Shown: positions 36,833 to 46,151, numbered from the stretch's first letter. The stretch: DNA of 64,000 nt from Aureispira anguillae (GCF_026000115.1 NZ_AP026867.1:4886001-4950000); one strand, 5' to 3'. Made by a program: numbers and translations. The notes: a model not told the origin generated them from the sequence alone.

Positions 36833-38611
36833 TTGAGCGAATCAACTTCAAAATATGCAGACTGGCCGCTGGCTAAACGAGTAATTAGCTTGGCAATGCC
36901 TTATCGAGCTGTTTTTTTCTTAGCTGGAATCCTGTCTGTCATTCTAGCCCCTGTTGCTATTTTAAGACCCTACCTTGTACAACGTACTGTTGATGATTGT
37001 ATCATCAATGGCAATGGGGAAGGACTAATTTTTATGATTAGCCTTTTGTTCTGTGTCTTGGTTCTACAAGGCATTTTATATTATATTTTTGCTTATTCTA
37101 CCAATTGGTTAGGGCAATCGGTTATTCGAGATTTGCGAACTCGAATTTTTGACCACATCAATAGCCTGCGTCTAACTTATTTTGACACCACTCCTATTGG
37201 TACATCCATCACTAGAACCATCAATGATGTAGAAACGATCAATACTGTTTTTTCGCAAGGTTTTATTACCATTATTGCAGATATTCTCACACTATTTTTT
37301 GTCTTGGGGATTATGCTTTGGACGAGCTGGAAAGTCACCTTGGTTTGTTTGGTTACCATTCCGATCTTGATTATTGCTACTTATTGGTTTAAAGAGGCTG
37401 TAAAAAAAGCATTTGAAGTTGTTCGAACACAGGTTTCTCTAATGAATGCTTTTTTGCAAGAGCGAATTACGGGCATGCGCATTGTACAAATTTTTAATGC
37501 CGAGGAAAAGGAGTTGGATAACTTTAAAGCAATTAATCACAAATATGCAAAAGCAAACATCAACTCTATTTTCTATTATGCCATTTTCTTTCCAACAGTA
37601 GAAATTCTATCGGCAACTTCATTGGGATTGATGGTATGGTATGGTGCTAGAGGGGTCATTGAAGGAGAAGTTACCTTAGGCGTTTTAGTAGCCTTTCCAT
37701 TATACATTGGTATGTTGTTCCGTCCAATCCGCATCTTGGCCGACAAATTCAATACCCTACAAATGGGATTGATTGTAGCTAAACGCATTTTTACCGTATT
37801 GGACAATACCAATATCACAGAAAATAATGGTACACTTAGTCCCGATAATTTTAAGGGTGATATAACCTTTAATCAGGTTTACTTTTCTTACCAACAAGAT
37901 AGCCCTAGTGAAGCAATCGAAGAGTGGATTCTGAACGATGTTAGTTTTAATATCCATGCAGGGGAAACCATGGCTATTGTAGGAAGTACTGGAGCTGGAA
38001 AATCGACGATTATCAATATATTGAATCGCTTTTATGAAATTCACAAAGGAGCAATAAAAATTGATGGCAATCCAATTAAATCATACGAGTTATTTGCCTT
38101 GCGCAATCGGATTGCGGTTGTGCTACAGGATGTTTTTCTATTTTCAGGTTCCGTTTTGGACAATATAACGCTAAAGGCGCCACATATTTCTAGAGAGGAA
38201 GTTATTAAAGCAGCTAAACTGATTGGTGCCCATCAATTTATTGAAAAGCTACCTGATGGCTACGACTACCAAGTCATGGAGCGAGGGGCAACCCTATCAA
38301 TGGGACAACGCCAGCTCATTTCTTTTGTTCGTGCCTTGGTTTTTGATCCAGACATTCTCATTCTAGATGAAGCAACTTCTGCGATTGATCCAGAAACAGA
38401 AAGTATCATTCAATATGCCATTGAAAAACTAGTTGCTAAACGCACTTCTATTATTATTGCTCATCGACTATCTACCATCCAACACGCTGACAAAATTATG
38501 GTCTTAGAAAAAGGGAGGGTAAAAGAGATTGGTTCGCACCACGAATTGCTGCAAATAGAAGATGGCCATTACAAGGAGTTGGTAGAAACAGCCTATGCTT
38601 TAAATGGTTAA
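36833..38611 (+). CDS. MsbA-like ABC exporter (membrane plus ATPase half-transporter)
   Basis: A 592-residue half-transporter beginning at a TTG codon; no in-frame ATG lies before residue ~20, and the TTG sits 6 nt after the previous stop. Six membrane segments (~15-320) are followed by a nucleotide-binding domain with Walker A GSTGAGKST (~384), signature LSMGQ (~486), Walker B ILILDEATS (~508) and the switch His in IIAHRLSTI. It probably works as a homodimer exporting a lipid or drug-like molecule. Its stop overlaps the convergent DUF1801 gene by 4 nt. Confidence 0.9.
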   Translation: MSESTSKYADWPLAKRVISLAMPYRAVFFLAGILSVILAPVAILRPYLVQRTVDDCIINGNGEGLIFMISLLFCVLVLQGILYYIFAYSTNWLGQSVIRDLRTRIFDHINSLRLTYFDTTPIGTSITRTINDVETINTVFSQGFITIIADILTLFFVLGIMLWTSWKVTLVCLVTIPILIIATYWFKEAVKKAFEVVRTQVSLMNAFLQERITGMRIVQIFNAEEKELDNFKAINHKYAKANINSIFYYAIFFPTVEILSATSLGLMVWYGARGVIEGEVTLGVLVAFPLYIGMLFRPIRILADKFNTLQMGLIVAKRIFTVLDNTNITENNGTLSPDNFKGDITFNQVYFSYQQDSPSEAIEEWILNDVSFNIHAGETMAIVGSTGAGKSTIINILNRFYEIHKGAIKIDGNPIKSYELFALRNRIAVVLQDVFLFSGSVLDNITLKAPHISREEVIKAAKLIGAHQFIEKLPDGYDYQVMERGATLSMGQRQLISFVRALVFDPDILILDEATSAIDPETESIIQYAIEKLVAKRTSIIIAHRLSTIQHADKIMVLEKGRVKEIGSHHELLQIEDGHYKELVETAYALNG

Positions 38612-39033
38612 TGATATTTTTCTTTCATATACTGATAAGAAGCTGCAATTAGCTCCTTTAGCACCTCTATATCAATTTGTTCTAAACGATTCACATACAA
38701 ACACGCCTTGCCTGTCTTGTATTTCCCCAGTCGGTTCAACAAATCTTCGCAGCCTTCAAATCCATTCATCAGGTAAAGCGTCAAACTTGTTTTTCGAGGC
38801 GAAAAGCCTGTCATCATCCAGTCCCCCTCTCTCCCTGTGGCGTATACATAATGGTAACTGCCAAAACCGACAATGCTCGTTCCCCACATCTTAGCCTCCT
38901 CGCCTGTAATTTCTTTAAAAATTGTCAAGATGGTAAAAGCATCTTTTCTTCGTTGCTCGTTCTCTACGCTATTTAAGAATGCCTCAACATCTCCATTATT
39001 CAGTGTTGTTTTTAGTTTTTTGGTCATTTTCAT
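38608..39033 (-). CDS. DUF1801 (YdhG-like) domain protein
   Basis: A 141-residue protein matching DUF1801: VEAFLNSVENEQRRKDAFTI, EITGEEAKMWGTSIVGFGSYHY, GREGDWMMTGFSPRKTSLTLYL and CLYVNRLEQIDIEVLKELI are the family's usual blocks. Its biochemical role is unknown. It starts 18 nt after the second cassette lipoprotein on the same strand, so it may ride on the end of that transcript, though nothing in its sequence ties it to the cassette. Confidence 0.82.
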   Translation of the reverse strand: MKMTKKLKTTLNNGDVEAFLNSVENEQRRKDAFTILTIFKEITGEEAKMWGTSIVGFGSYHYVYATGREGDWMMTGFSPRKTSLTLYLMNGFEGCEDLLNRLGKYKTGKACLYVNRLEQIDIEVLKELIAASYQYMKEKYH

Positions 39034-39051
39034 TTCTTTTATAGTAAACTA

Positions 39052-39525
39052 TTAGTACATCAGTCGATTAAGATTCAACTTTACATAGTCTTTTTTATTG
39101 TATTTTATCTTTTCTACCGTTTTAAAAGCAGGTCTATATTCATCATATTTGCCCAATATTAAGTGTAAGTTTTCCTTTAAGTTTTGTATTCTTTTATGTA
39201 TTACTTTAGAGGAAACATTTTTAGAAGCAGCTCCTTCAATGCAAAATAGAATATTATCTTCATATATGTTTGCCTCAATCTTTCTTAGTATTGTATCGTT
39301 TTCTATTTCATCCAAAAAAGAAAAAACTTTTTTTAGCATATTAGGACTCATAGATGTTGAAGTATCATTGGAATATTTTATATCTAACTCATAACTAAGA
39401 ACTCTTTGTTTTATAACTTCTTCCTGTTTATCTAAGTGCAGTAGCTGATCTTCTGTTTTATTTTTATTCTTAATCATTTCACAAGAAAAGAGTAAAAAAG
39501 AAGTCAATATAAGTAGTCTCATCAT
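39052..39525 (-). CDS. cassette B lipoprotein
   Basis: A 157-residue protein with a short lipoprotein signal (lipobox LFSC, Cys at ~residue 15). The mature part is helical and charged, and it ends in NRLMY. It is homologous but strongly diverged from the cassette A lipoprotein: both share a ...VLSYEL/ILSYKL... block, a DTI.RK/NK.. block and the NRLMY end. Its start overlaps the stop of the cassette B OmpA-like gene by 4 nt (39522-39525), so translation is coupled. It is probably a partner of that protein; function is unknown. Confidence 0.65.
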   Translation of the reverse strand: MMRLLILTSFLLFSCEMIKNKNKTEDQLLHLDKQEEVIKQRVLSYELDIKYSNDTSTSMSPNMLKKVFSFLDEIENDTILRKIEANIYEDNILFCIEGAASKNVSSKVIHKRIQNLKENLHLILGKYDEYRPAFKTVEKIKYNKKDYVKLNLNRLMY

Positions 39526-40685
39526 CTTTCAATTACTAATATTTTAACATATCTTTTTGGATTGAGGGACCATTCCCCTTGAGATAAATATTTTATCTCT
39601 GCTATAGGATCTTCTTCAGAATTTTTACCAATAATAAGTTCTAGTGATTTTTTTACATCTAAAGCTCTTTCACCTCCTAATTTTAGATTGTAAGTATCTT
39701 TCCCTGTTTTAGTGGTATAACCAATAACTTTAATATAAGCTTCTCTATTTTCAATTTTTGATTTTAATTCAGCATTTAAATTTTTCCACCACTGATATAA
39801 GGTTCTCAACTGGTCACAAGAAAGGATCGCTTGATTCTCAGATTCAAAAATTAGTTTTTTAGAAATAGGGGCAGGAACAATATATTTTTCAGGTTGAAGT
39901 ACTAAAGTTGGCGCAATAGACTTAAGCACTTGATCTGTCATCACAAAGGTTGTTTTTTTGTCTTTGCTATCCCAATTTTTGTACGACTCTTCCAAGGTTT
40001 TTCCCTTTGCAAGACCCTTGGCTTGCAATCGGATGCTCGCTCCCCCACTAATGTACTTTATCCCTAAGGTTATATCATATCCTTTGAGTTTTTCATGATT
40101 ATTAATCGTCACTGTTTCATTTGAATCCAATAAGCTAAATTTACCCTTTTTATCAATATGAATGGTCGCTGAGAAATCTTTTTGCAAAACCTCTTCATCA
40201 TTACTAGTCAACAAATTAGCATCTATAAATATTACTTTTGCCCACGTATATACTTCCACTTTTGTATTGGAAGGGATAGATACAATAGGGAAATCCGTTT
40301 CATTTTCTAATTCTACTTTAGGTAAGATAACGGGAGCTTCATTTGGTTGATCCAATCGCCAATATTTTATCGTGATAAAGGTTTCTAAAGAAATAGAAAG
40401 TTGATAATCTATTTGCCTCTCAATTGGGTCATCTTCTTTTTTTCGTTTTAAACTTTTTAGGTCTGTATTTATTTGTAAGATTTTTTGTCTTTTAATTGCT
40501 ATGGCCTCTTCCACCTTAGCAATTGTCGCTTCTATTTTATCCAACTGAGCTTGCTCCTCTGCACTAATTCCCCCCGCTTTTTCTAAAATTTTTTTATAAA
40601 CGCTAAACTCTTTTTTACACTTATTTTTTTCCCGATTCAGAGTCCTTAATGCTTCGGCTTTCTGCTCTAATTCTTTTCTAGTCAT
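39522..40685 (-). CDS. cassette B coiled-coil / OmpA-like protein
   Basis: A 387-residue protein with no signal peptide. Residues ~1-85 form a highly charged coiled coil (MTRKELEQKAEALRTLNREK...). Residues ~90-285 form a beta-rich middle domain of unknown family (SISLETFITIKYWRLDQPNE, DITLGIKYISGGASI). The C-terminus (~296-387) is OmpA-like: YIKVIGYTTKTGKDTYN, then ERALDVKKSL and NPKRYVKI, matching the G.T...G...N..L...RA..V and NR.V patterns of peptidoglycan-binding OmpA domains. The first 296 residues are nearly identical to cassette A; the OmpA part is not. It starts 5 nt after the cassette A lipoprotein. Confidence 0.75.
   Translation of the reverse strand: MTRKELEQKAEALRTLNREKNKCKKEFSVYKKILEKAGGISAEEQAQLDKIEATIAKVEEAIAIKRQKILQINTDLKSLKRKKEDDPIERQIDYQLSISLETFITIKYWRLDQPNEAPVILPKVELENETDFPIVSIPSNTKVEVYTWAKVIFIDANLLTSNDEEVLQKDFSATIHIDKKGKFSLLDSNETVTINNHEKLKGYDITLGIKYISGGASIRLQAKGLAKGKTLEESYKNWDSKDKKTTFVMTDQVLKSIAPTLVLQPEKYIVPAPISKKLIFESENQAILSCDQLRTLYQWWKNLNAELKSKIENREAYIKVIGYTTKTGKDTYNLKLGGERALDVKKSLELIIGKNSEEDPIAEIKYLSQGEWSLNPKRYVKILVIER
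39799..40685. repeat. direct repeat, copy B (887 bp)
   Basis: This matches 41435-42321 at an offset of 1636 bp with 14 substitutions and no indels by my count (about 98% identity). The match starts at the start codon of the OmpA-like gene and stops abruptly at codon ~296, after which the two genes are only about half identical in protein. Confidence 0.85.
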
Positions 40686-40690
40686 AGCAG

Positions 40691-41161
40691 TTAATACATT
40701 AGTCGATTAATAGTTATTTCTATATCGTGCTTCTCTTTGTATTTCAGATTGGTTAGGACTTTAATAATTTCCATTTCATAATCTATATTAAAGCCTATCA
40801 TACCAGTTATAACTTCTTTTATATCCTCCATTCTTTTCTTTGCTGTTTCTCTTGAAAGCTCTCTAGTCATACCAGCTTGTATATGGATTATAAATGAGGT
40901 GTCAATAACATCTCTATGAAGCTTATTTATGATGGTATCTTGCCTAAACTCTTTAGCCCATTTATGCAATGATTTGTAATGCTTATTCTCTAATTTCCAT
41001 TGTTCATTTGAGTCATAGTCTAAATACAACTTATAACTCAGGATTTGTTGTTTTAGTAAACTATCTAAATAGATTTGTTTATTATTTGTTAGATCTGTTT
41101 TTTTTTCTGTATTAGAACAAGAAGCAACTAGTAGAAACAAACTTAAAATTAGTCCTATCAT
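40691..41161 (-). CDS. cassette A lipoprotein
   Basis: A 156-residue lipoprotein (signal peptide ~1-14, lipobox VASC). The mature part is charged and mostly helical (KSLHKWAKEFRQDTIINKLHRD, RETAKKRMEDIKEVITGM) and ends in NRLMY. It is a diverged homologue of the cassette B lipoprotein. It overlaps the cassette A OmpA-like stop by 4 nt (41158-41161) and ends 5 nt before the cassette B start, so all four genes form one operon. The role is unknown; a lipid-anchored partner or inhibitor of the OmpA-like protein is possible. Confidence 0.65.
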   Translation of the reverse strand: MIGLILSLFLLVASCSNTEKKTDLTNNKQIYLDSLLKQQILSYKLYLDYDSNEQWKLENKHYKSLHKWAKEFRQDTIINKLHRDVIDTSFIIHIQAGMTRELSRETAKKRMEDIKEVITGMIGFNIDYEMEIIKVLTNLKYKEKHDIEITINRLMY

Positions 41162-42321
41162 TTTATTACAATTAAAATTTTAACATATCTATTAGGATTG
41201 TCTGTGTTCTCTCCTTCTGAAATAGGTCGTATATCAGCAATACTCTTACCTTCTAAAGTAATTCCAATCATTCCAGCCAATAATCTTCCTACATCAAATG
41301 CTCTATCGCCAGCTAAATTATAGTTATACAAATCATTACCTGTAGTAGTAGTATATCCAATAACTTCTATATAAGCTTCTCGATTTTTTACCTTATTTTT
41401 CAAATCATCCTTCAAACCTTTCCACCAATCTTGTAAGGTTCTCAACTGGTCACAAGAAAGGATCGCTTGATTCTCAGATTCAAAAATTAGTTTTTTAGAA
41501 ATAGGGGCAGGAGCAATATATTTTTCAGGTTGAAGTACTAAAGTTGGCGCAATAGACTTAAGCACTTGATCTGTCATCACAAAGGCTGTTTTTTTGTCTT
41601 TGCTATCCCAATTTTTGTACGACTCTTCCAAGGTTTTTCCCTTTGCAAGACCATTGGCTTGCAATCGGATGCTCGCTCCCCCACTAATGTACTTTATCCC
41701 TAAGGTTATATCATATCCTTTGAGTTTTTCATGATTATTAATCGTCACTGTTTCATTTGAATCCAACAAGCTAAATTTACCCTTTTTATCAATATGAATG
41801 GTCGCTGAGAAATCTTTTTGCAAAACCTCTTCATCATTACTAGTCAACAAATTAGCATCTATAAATATTGCTTTTGCCCACGTATATACTTCCACTTTTG
41901 TATTGGAAGGGATAGATACAATAGGGAAATCCGTTTCATTTTCTAATTCTACTTTAGGTAAGATAACAGGAGCTTCATTCGGTTGATCCAACCGCCAATA
42001 TTTTATCGTGATAAAGGTTTCTAAAGAAATAGAAAGTTGATAATCTATTTGCCTCTCAATTGGATCATCTTCTTTTTTTCGTTTTAAACTTTTTAGGTCT
42101 GTACTTATTTGTAAGATTTTTTGTCTTTTAATTGCTATGACCTCTTCCACCTTAGCAATTGTCGCTTCTATTTTATCCAACTGAGCTTGCTCCTCTGCAC
42201 TAATTCCCCCCGCTTTTTCTAAAAGTTTTTTATAAACGCTAAACTCTTTTTTACACTTATTTTTTTCCTTATTCAGAGTCCTTAATGCTTCGGCTTTCTG
42301 CTCTAATTCTTTTCTAGTCAT
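41158..42321 (-). CDS. cassette A coiled-coil / OmpA-like protein
   Basis: A 387-residue protein of the same layout as cassette B: an N-terminal charged coiled coil (~1-85), a beta-rich middle domain (~90-285) and an OmpA-like C-terminus (YIEVIGYTTTTGNDLYN, DRAFDVGRLL, NPNRYVKIL). No signal peptide is present, which is odd for a domain that normally meets peptidoglycan. Eight residues differ from copy B in the first 296. The start is fixed by the fact that identity between copies begins exactly at this ATG. It lies 190 nt downstream of the CHAT gene on the same strand. Confidence 0.75.
   Translation of the reverse strand: MTRKELEQKAEALRTLNKEKNKCKKEFSVYKKLLEKAGGISAEEQAQLDKIEATIAKVEEVIAIKRQKILQISTDLKSLKRKKEDDPIERQIDYQLSISLETFITIKYWRLDQPNEAPVILPKVELENETDFPIVSIPSNTKVEVYTWAKAIFIDANLLTSNDEEVLQKDFSATIHIDKKGKFSLLDSNETVTINNHEKLKGYDITLGIKYISGGASIRLQANGLAKGKTLEESYKNWDSKDKKTAFVMTDQVLKSIAPTLVLQPEKYIAPAPISKKLIFESENQAILSCDQLRTLQDWWKGLKDDLKNKVKNREAYIEVIGYTTTTGNDLYNYNLAGDRAFDVGRLLAGMIGITLEGKSIADIRPISEGENTDNPNRYVKILIVIK
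41435..42321. repeat. direct repeat, copy A (887 bp)
   Basis: Partner of 39799-40685. Of the 14 substitutions I count between copies, 9 change amino acids (8 codons) and 5 are silent. Confidence 0.85.
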
Positions 42322-42511
42322 AATAGATGGGCTGTTTATAATTTTATAGCCTATAGCTTTGAGGTATCATTAACGACAAAAGGCTTATAAAAGTATATTT
42401 AATATCTTTATAACATTGATAATCAAAGGCACTTAACTTTTTATTAAGATTTAACAGACCGATTCATTTAGTAATTTAAACCCTTTGGTAAAAAGCCACC
42501 GACTAATGCAA

Positions 42512-45500
42512 TTATTTAGCTGCCACCCTTTTCTTTTTGATCGTCTTGTATCCGAAACCAAGCAGCAGCAACAGCAGCAACAACGCCAAACACCACCAAT
42601 AATCCCAAAGGCTATATTCTATTAAGATAGCAACAGGATCGGTGTTTCCCAACACCACAAAGCTCCCCCAGAAAAAAGGAGCTTGGTATCTAGGAACACT
42701 TTCAAACTCCTTCAAATAAGCTATTTTTGCTTGTTGCAAAGCTTCATCTTTAGGCATTCCCTGCTGCAATGCTTGATAAAAAGTCTCCATCAAAATTTTA
42801 GTGGCTTCATCCGATACGGCCCAAGTACTCATGACAATATTAGGCACTCCTGCATAAGCAAAACCTCTAGCAATACTAACAACGCCCTCGCCCCTCTTTA
42901 GCACCCCAACACCAGAGTTACAAGCACTCAATACAGCCATATCAGCATTCAATTGCATATTAAACAACTCATAGGTATGCAACAAACCATCTTCCTTATT
43001 TCCCTGATTTAGAATTAGACTAGAAAAGCTTGGATTTCTATCGTTCAAAACACCATGTGTCGCCAAATGCAACACCCCAAAATTAGACGCATTTTGCTTA
43101 AATTCATACTCTGTTGCCGTTTCAGCAAGTGCCGTTTGACCATCAAATAACCTTGCAATTAGATTCGCTTCTTCCTGCGCAGCAGGTAATTCTTCGATTC
43201 CATCTGCTATATTTTTCTCTTTTAGAATAGCTTGCATGGAAGAAAAACTAGGAGCCCATGCTATAATATTATGCATTACCTCTGTTGTTTTTTCTTGCTT
43301 GCTCTGTAAAAATAAGTTGGCAGAATAATTATAAGTAATTGGGTGACTATTAATCAGATAAGTTAACTTTCCATAGATCAGTTCTTGATCTCCTTGTTTA
43401 AAATCACTTGTAGTCGGTAAAACGCCAAAAGGCAAATAGTTCAAGGTTTCATCAGGTGCAATAATTAGCTTTTTTCCTTCCAACTTTTTATCCAACTCTT
43501 CCCCCATTACAACCTCATAAACCTTATGCCCAAGATTGACATATTTTTCTGCTTTTTGTGTTCGAATATAACGCAATAAATCTCTAACATATTTAGCCGT
43601 GGAAACGCCTGTTTTTTTATATTGATTGTACACAGTATGGTTGGTTATTGCCAATACAAAAACAAAAGAGTCGCTTACCACATATTCCAAAAATGCTTCA
43701 TTATCCGCCAATTCACGTTGCAAATCTGCCAAAGTAACCGTCTTGTAATCATACTTCATTTTATAATAGTCAGGATACTCCTTTTCTAATTGTTGCAACA
43801 AAAGTTCATGCGCTTTCATTCTATCTTCAACCTCCTTTTCGAGTTGCCCAATCCGCTTTGCACTCAACTTACTGGTATCTTTATAAGTATAAAATATTTC
43901 TTTATTTAGATAAGCCAACTCCACTTTTAATTGATGTTCCTTTTGGATTAATTCTTGGGGAATTTTAGCAATTTTTTTTGCCTTTAAATCCTGCAACGTT
44001 TCGAGCAATACGGCACCTTTTGACAATTCCCCATACCTAAAAATTTCCTCTAAGAAAGCGGCATCCTTTGTCAATTCATAGAGTGTATTAGCCGTAACAA
44101 CAGCCTGTTGACAGAATTGGTGTGTGAGGGCAGAAAGTTCGTATTTTTCTCCTTCATTTCTATGTATCTTTCTTAGGCGATTGAGTAGTTGCACTGCTAT
44201 ATCATAATTATCTAGCACTTTTTCTAAATCTTCCTTTACCTCTTTTTGGCTCATTCCATACAAAATTTCACCTTTGGTGCTAATCGCATTGAGCAACTCA
44301 AATGGATAGTATATCTTGGAAGGATCAGGAACCGCTTGCCTAGAAATCTCCGTACCCTCTTTCAGAGTAGCTGCTATCGCCTCATTTACTAAATTGAGTG
44401 CCTCATTGTATTGCTTTTCTGCCAACAAACACTGACCAAGTTTGGACGCAACCTCTGCTATCCAGGGGTGCTTTTGAGGATAAATAGATTTCATGGCACT
44501 TAAGGCCTCTTGATAATACGTTCTTGCCCGTGAAAAGTCCTCTGCAATAAAGAACAAATCACCCTTGGCTATATGCGTTTCAATTTTTAAAGGCATCTGT
44601 TTTGCTTTAGGAAAACGCCCAATTAGTGCACCTGCTTTTTCATAAGCCAATAAGCCCAGATTTAAGGCAAGGACATCAACCTCTTGTTTGCTGCTTTGAA
44701 TAGGAGTTAGTCCTCGTTTTCTTAAAGCAACTTGCCAATTTTTATCGGTTTCAGAAGCTGCTGTTTCGTACCAATTCAATCCATTTTTTACAGAACGATA
44801 AAGCAAGCCTTGGTTTAAATAAGCCGTGTAGGCATAAGCCAAGTCATTGGGCGGCAAAAAACTATTCCAAGTTTTTAGTGCTGCGGTATTCCATTGAATC
44901 CCTTTTTCATAGTTTTTTTGATCAATGCTAATTTTTGCAAGAGAAGCATTAATACTAGCTTTAAGCTGTCCCTTTTTGCCCGATTGGTTAATTTTATCGG
45001 CAACATCTTTTAAATATGCTAAAGCTTCATCATAATATTGGGTCGTCATTTTTATCATTCCTATACGATACAACAACTCAATATTATCTTCTTTTGTATT
45101 CTGAAAAATTTCATCCTTACGATTTTGCAAGGTCTTATAGATTTCTAATGCATCATAGGGAGCCTTGATTTTTTCGTATAATTCGCCTAATTTAAAGTAA
45201 TTAAATTTAAACAGTTGTTTATTTCTTGCTGCTGCTGGCAACTTTTCAATTTTAGCAATAGCTGCTTTATAATAAGGAATTGCTGCTTCATAATTTCCTT
45301 TAGAAATTTTAATCACGCCTAAATATTCAGACAATTCAATCGCTATAGAAGTTGGAAAGTCGGGCTTTATTGTTTTTAATTTTTTTTCTATTCGTTGGCT
45401 AAGTTCTAACGCTTTATCTGGTTCATAATAAGCCCAATAATATCGACTTACGCAAAGATCATAAGCAACAAAAGCTGCTGGACTTTTGACCTTTCCTCCA

Positions 45501-45796
45501 GCCATTAACTCTCCTGCTTGAACAAAAGTGGTATAAGCTTGGTCTTTCTGTCCAAGATGCAACCAAGCTAAACTATGAAGAGAAGAAGCGAGTAATTTTC
45601 CATCGTAATTATCTGCATACAAAGCCGTTGCTTGCTCCAACAATGGGATAGCATTTTGGTACTCTCCCTTTAAATAAAATGTTTCTCCTTTTTGTAACAG
45701 TTGATAGGCAGCGTCTGGACTCGCCAATTCGGGAATTTGCCCATTTACAAAAAAGTTAAGCATTAAAAAGTATAAAATCAGGCTGTAATATTTCAT
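42512..45796 (-). CDS. TPR-CHAT protein, periplasmic and membrane-anchored
   Basis: A 1094-residue protein with a signal peptide (~1-19, cut at NGQ). At least seven tetratricopeptide-like repeats span ~25-520 (GETFYLKGEYQNAIPLLEQA, KGNYEAAIPYYKAAIAKIEK, QKNYEKGIQWNTAALKTW). A coiled linker (~620-690) precedes a CHAT caspase-like domain (~760-1050) with catalytic His in LHLATHGVLND (~912) and Cys in AVLSACNSGVG (~957). One membrane segment (~1065-1085) ends in KKKR, so the protease-like domain should face the periplasm. CHAT proteins cleave specific partner proteins; the target here is unknown. Confidence 0.88.
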   Translation of the reverse strand: MKYYSLILYFLMLNFFVNGQIPELASPDAAYQLLQKGETFYLKGEYQNAIPLLEQATALYADNYDGKLLASSLHSLAWLHLGQKDQAYTTFVQAGELMAGGKVKSPAAFVAYDLCVSRYYWAYYEPDKALELSQRIEKKLKTIKPDFPTSIAIELSEYLGVIKISKGNYEAAIPYYKAAIAKIEKLPAAARNKQLFKFNYFKLGELYEKIKAPYDALEIYKTLQNRKDEIFQNTKEDNIELLYRIGMIKMTTQYYDEALAYLKDVADKINQSGKKGQLKASINASLAKISIDQKNYEKGIQWNTAALKTWNSFLPPNDLAYAYTAYLNQGLLYRSVKNGLNWYETAASETDKNWQVALRKRGLTPIQSSKQEVDVLALNLGLLAYEKAGALIGRFPKAKQMPLKIETHIAKGDLFFIAEDFSRARTYYQEALSAMKSIYPQKHPWIAEVASKLGQCLLAEKQYNEALNLVNEAIAATLKEGTEISRQAVPDPSKIYYPFELLNAISTKGEILYGMSQKEVKEDLEKVLDNYDIAVQLLNRLRKIHRNEGEKYELSALTHQFCQQAVVTANTLYELTKDAAFLEEIFRYGELSKGAVLLETLQDLKAKKIAKIPQELIQKEHQLKVELAYLNKEIFYTYKDTSKLSAKRIGQLEKEVEDRMKAHELLLQQLEKEYPDYYKMKYDYKTVTLADLQRELADNEAFLEYVVSDSFVFVLAITNHTVYNQYKKTGVSTAKYVRDLLRYIRTQKAEKYVNLGHKVYEVVMGEELDKKLEGKKLIIAPDETLNYLPFGVLPTTSDFKQGDQELIYGKLTYLINSHPITYNYSANLFLQSKQEKTTEVMHNIIAWAPSFSSMQAILKEKNIADGIEELPAAQEEANLIARLFDGQTALAETATEYEFKQNASNFGVLHLATHGVLNDRNPSFSSLILNQGNKEDGLLHTYELFNMQLNADMAVLSACNSGVGVLKRGEGVVSIARGFAYAGVPNIVMSTWAVSDEATKILMETFYQALQQGMPKDEALQQAKIAYLKEFESVPRYQAPFFWGSFVVLGNTDPVAILIEYSLWDYWWCLALLLLLLLLGFGYKTIKKKRVAAK

Positions 45797-46151
45797 AATA
45801 GGAATACTGAGTTGAAGATCTTTATTGTGTTATTGCATTAGGTGAACAACCTTTTTATTCTATAATTTGAATACGATTGTCATTAGCATTTAAACTGCTA
45901 GGCCTTTGTAAAAAAACTAAACAGAGATCATTTGAATTGGATTTGGGAATAAATTTATCATAAAAAGATAAAGGATTATAATATTTTGACTAATCTTGCA
46001 GCAGTTTATCGTAAGAAGGTCTAAAATTCGAGATGAATTGCCCAAACAAGCCTAAATATCTTATACCAACAATACCATTTTTAAGCCAATTTTATTGATA
46101 CACAACTTCAAAGGACATCCATTCATCGTTCTAAAAGAAGGAATATAAACA
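45797..46151. other. divergent intergenic region, 355 nt
   Basis: An AT-rich gap between the divergent CHAT and EamA genes. It must hold both promoters, but I found no TAnnTTTG box with a -33 partner on either strand, no hairpin of note and no coding signal. Confidence 0.4.

Noticed and set aside
39052-42321. Reading the duplicated cassette as a classical polymorphic toxin with immunity genes
   Set aside because: The gene order and variable C-termini are reminiscent, but the tips are OmpA-like in both copies, no nuclease or other toxin motif is seen, and the presumed immunity proteins are lipoproteins homologous to each other. I report it as a variable-tip cassette instead.
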